Shown piece by piece: positions 61,827 to 64,000 of a DNA stretch of 64,000 nucleotides. Both the position numbers and the translations under genes were made by a program. Under the pieces are notes generated by a model. The model ran no database searches. It had not been told where the DNA came from and was given only the letters and a program-made list of their open reading frames with translations. Position 1 is the stretch's first letter, and each line of letters begins with the position of its first letter. This DNA is from Candidatus Eiseniibacteriota bacterium (GTDB lineage Bacteria; Eisenbacteria; RBG-16-71-46; CAIMUX01): contig JACKCR010000005.1 of NCBI GenBank assembly GCA_020633975.1, forward strand, positions 62,001-126,000. Reading direction: 5' to 3'.

Positions 61827-64000
61827 ATGCGCTTCTCTTCCCGAGTCTCCTCGCGAGTCTCTCCGCGTGCCTCTTCCGGTGTCTCTGCGCGCCTCGTGTC
61901 CGTACTCGCGCTTCTGGTGCTCGGTCCAATGGGCTGCTTCGGAGATCGCTCGGGAAGCTCCGTTCCCCAAGTCGCCTCCTACGTCGGGAGCGGGGCGTGC
62001 GAGAAGTGCCACGAGCAGGCCGTCGCTCGGTTCGCCGGATCGGACCACGACCTCGCGATGCAGCCCGCGAACGAACACACGGTTCTCGGGAACTTCGATG
62101 ACGCCACCTTCGAACAGGGAGACGTCCGTACCCGCTTCTTCCGGCGAGGGAGCGAGTTCTGGGTCGAAACCGCGGGGCCCACAGGGGACATCGACTCGTT
62201 CCGCGTCGCATACACCTTCGGCTACGACCCACTCCAGCAGTACTTGATCGAGTTTCCCGCGGGCCGCTACCAATGCCTCACTGTGGTCTGGGACGTGAAG
62301 GAAAAGCGCTGGTACTCCCTCTACCCCGATTCCCCGCCTCGCCCCGGCGAGTGGCTCCACTGGACAGGGACAGCGGCGAACTGGAACGGCATGTGTGCGG
62401 AGTGCCACTCCACTCGACTCGAAAAGAACTACGACCTCGAAACCCGTTCCTACGCGACGACGTGGACCGAGATCGACGTGAGCTGTGAGGCGTGCCACGG
62501 CCCCGCCTCTCTCCACGTAGACTGGGCCCGCCGGGTCTACACGACGGGGCGACGACCGAGCGGATTGGGAGACGACGCGGCTCACGGGCTCTTGGTGAGC
62601 GCACCTGCCTCGCGCTCGCAGAATGGCCAGCTCACCATGTGCGGCCCGTGCCACGCGAGGCGCGCCCTTCTAACGGACCTCGTACCGGGTGAGGGCGCAG
62701 ACCCTCTCGACGTGTTCGTCCCTGCTCTGCTCGAGGAAGGGCTCTACTTCGCGGACGGACAGATTCAAGACGAGGTCTACGTCTACTCTTCCTTCCTCCA
62801 GAGCCTCATGTACCGACGAGGAGTTCGCTGTAGCGATTGCCACGATCCTCACAGCACGAAGCTTCGCGCCGAAGGAAACGCACTCTGCCTTCGGTGTCAC
62901 GACCCTCTGAAGTTCGACCAACCGTCTCACCATCACCACAAGATGGAGCTCGACGGGAGGCAGAGCGACGCCAGCCTTTGCGTGCGCTGCCACATGCCAG
63001 AGCGAACCTACATGGGGATCGACCTCCGGGCCGACCACAGCTTGCGTGTCCCACGCCCGGACCTATCGATCGAACTAGGCACTCCGAACGCTTGTGCTCA
63101 GACCGGTTGCCACTCGGACCGAACCCCGGAATGGTTGGACGCGGAGTTCCGAAAGCGTCATCCTGCCGCGCTCCAGCCGCACTACGGATCCGCCTTCGCC
63201 GCGGCCCGCGCGAACCAAGCCGACGCCGGCGCAGAACTCGTCGAGCTAGCTCTCCAGGACTCGGTCTCGGACATCGTTCACGCTACGGCCCTGTCCCTGC
63301 TCGAGCACTTCCCCGAAACGGACGGAGCCGCGCGGGTGATCGAACGCGGACTGTCCCACACGGGACCTCTCGTGAGACTCGCGGCCGCGAGCGAGGCACG
63401 TCTGTTGGGAGAGAAGGGACTCTTCCTCCTCCGACCCCTCTTGGCCGACTCGATCCGGGCCGTCCGTATCGCAACGGCTCGCACCTTGGTCGAGAGCCTC
63501 GGCCCGGGAGTCCTGGCGTCCGTCGACGCGACGGAGCGCCGAGCGTTCGAGGAACTCGAAACAGCAACGAGGTACTCGGCAGACCTCGCTGACGGAGCCT
63601 TCAACTGGGCGAACCTCTGCGCGACCCTGGGGCGACCGGCCGAAGCGGAGACCGGGTACCGCACTTCGATCGACTCAGACCCGGACTTTCCACCGGCTCG
63701 AGTGAACTACGCGCTGTTCCTACACGCCCAAGGTCGAGTCGAAGATGCGGAACGACAGCTTCGGTCCGTCACCGAACGTGCTCCGGGCTTCTCCGAGGCG
63801 TGGTTCGATCTCGGCCTCCTCCTCGGGGAGCAGGGCCGAGGTGACGAAGCGCGGATCGCCCTCGAAAACGTGAAGAGGGGCGCCCCGGCCTTCGCCCGCG
63901 CGCAGTACAACCTCGCGGTCCTTCACCAACGCGCGGGAAACCTGTCGAAGGCGCTCGATTGCTGGACAGAGGCCCTCTCGGCCACACCGGACGACGCGGA
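61827..64000 (+). CDS. Multihaem cytochrome c with HEAT/TPR tail, 3' end beyond window
   Basis: At least 724 residues from the ATG at 61827 (no ribosome-binding site visible). Signal or lipoprotein-like start (VLALLVLGPMGC near residue 36) after a Ser/Arg/Val-repeat n-region. Seven CXXCH haem sites: CEKCH (58), CAECH, CEACH, CGPCH, CSDCH, CLRCH, CVRCH, plus CAQTGCH, an unusual CX4CH. Many distal His residues suit bis-His ligation. After about residue 460 come HEAT-like helices and then TPRs (FPPARVNYALFLHAQGRVED, AQYNLAVLHQRAGNLSKALD). Related multihaem-TPR proteins occur in Planctomycetota and Acidobacteriota; the electron donor or acceptor is unknown. Open at the window end. Confidence 0.9.
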   Translation, partial: MRFSSRVSSRVSPRASSGVSARLVSVLALLVLGPMGCFGDRSGSSVPQVASYVGSGACEKCHEQAVARFAGSDHDLAMQPANEHTVLGNFDDATFEQGDVRTRFFRRGSEFWVETAGPTGDIDSFRVAYTFGYDPLQQYLIEFPAGRYQCLTVVWDVKEKRWYSLYPDSPPRPGEWLHWTGTAANWNGMCAECHSTRLEKNYDLETRSYATTWTEIDVSCEACHGPASLHVDWARRVYTTGRRPSGLGDDAAHGLLVSAPASRSQNGQLTMCGPCHARRALLTDLVPGEGADPLDVFVPALLEEGLYFADGQIQDEVYVYSSFLQSLMYRRGVRCSDCHDPHSTKLRAEGNALCLRCHDPLKFDQPSHHHHKMELDGRQSDASLCVRCHMPERTYMGIDLRADHSLRVPRPDLSIELGTPNACAQTGCHSDRTPEWLDAEFRKRHPAALQPHYGSAFAAARANQADAGAELVELALQDSVSDIVHATALSLLEHFPETDGAARVIERGLSHTGPLVRLAAASEARLLGEKGLFLLRPLLADSIRAVRIATARTLVESLGPGVLASVDATERRAFEELETATRYSADLADGAFNWANLCATLGRPAEAETGYRTSIDSDPDFPPARVNYALFLHAQGRVEDAERQLRSVTERAPGFSEAWFDLGLLLGEQGRGDEARIALENVKRGAPAFARAQYNLAVLHQRAGNLSKALDCWTEALSATPDDA

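Overview
High-GC bacterial chromosome segment (64 kb), all single-copy housekeeping and accessory genes, no rRNA, phage, insertion sequence or CRISPR. Several large exported proteins end in a FlgD-like/T9SS-like C-terminal motif (PNP...VDISIFDASGRQVRSL type), there is a Bacteroidota-style hybrid two-component regulator, an Omp85 protein and signal-peptide/lipoprotein genes. This points to a diderm of the FCB neighbourhood (Candidatus Eisenbacteria, Krumholzibacteriota or a Gemmatimonadota relative); the phylum assignment is inference from gene content, not a search. GTG and TTG starts are common.

Layout. 1-3588: a large acidic secreted Ig-like protein (minus strand, runs off the left edge) behind a 690-bp leader region with two near-consensus promoters and a strikingly structured element. 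3589-12462 (minus): a divergent YchF, tRNA-Lys, purA, and the protein quality-control cluster tRNA-Leu - tig - clpP - clpX - lon. 12506-15752 (minus): isopropylmalate/isocitrate-type dehydrogenase, enoyl-CoA hydratase, thiolase. 16081-21938 (plus): translationally coupled Omp85 protein - DUF4390-like protein - NtrY-like kinase - NtrX-like sigma-54 regulator - small outer-membrane barrel. 22118-23038: lipoprotein. 23477-27222 (plus): acyl-CoA (propionyl-CoA-type) carboxylase in three polypeptides. 27376-31580: MASE1/CHASE hybrid kinase, methylmalonyl-CoA epimerase overlapping an ECF sigma gene. 31632-33930 (minus): two acyl-CoA dehydrogenases. 34116-40749 (minus): TPR membrane protein, lipoprotein, 3-hydroxyacyl-CoA dehydrogenase, second thiolase, and a two-subunit 3-oxoacid CoA-transferase; divergent from the latter is an unusual winged-helix regulator fused to a degenerate M29-peptidase-like domain. 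42539-45838: an FG-GAP propeller fused to an S11 D-Ala-D-Ala carboxypeptidase. 45914-51365: yraN, an AraC-type hybrid two-component protein and a stand-alone receiver. 51505-64000: 3D-domain lipoprotein, fused membrane/spermidine-synthase-like protein with TPRs, PRC-barrel protein, ELWxxDGT-repeat secreted protein, PhoX-like secreted protein, and a multihaem cytochrome c-TPR protein that runs off the right edge.

How they fit together: two beta-oxidation/ketone-body style modules (two thiolases, crotonase, 3-hydroxyacyl-CoA dehydrogenase, two acyl-CoA dehydrogenases, CoA-transferase) plus the carboxylase and epimerase of the methylmalonyl-CoA route indicate fatty-acid, branched-chain or odd-chain acyl-CoA breakdown. 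The remainder is envelope biology: outer-membrane biogenesis coupled to signalling, cell-wall modification and surface-displayed propeller proteins. The most novel candidates are the wHTH-pseudo-M29 regulator, the propeller-carboxypeptidase fusion, and the switch-like leader RNA upstream of the first gene.
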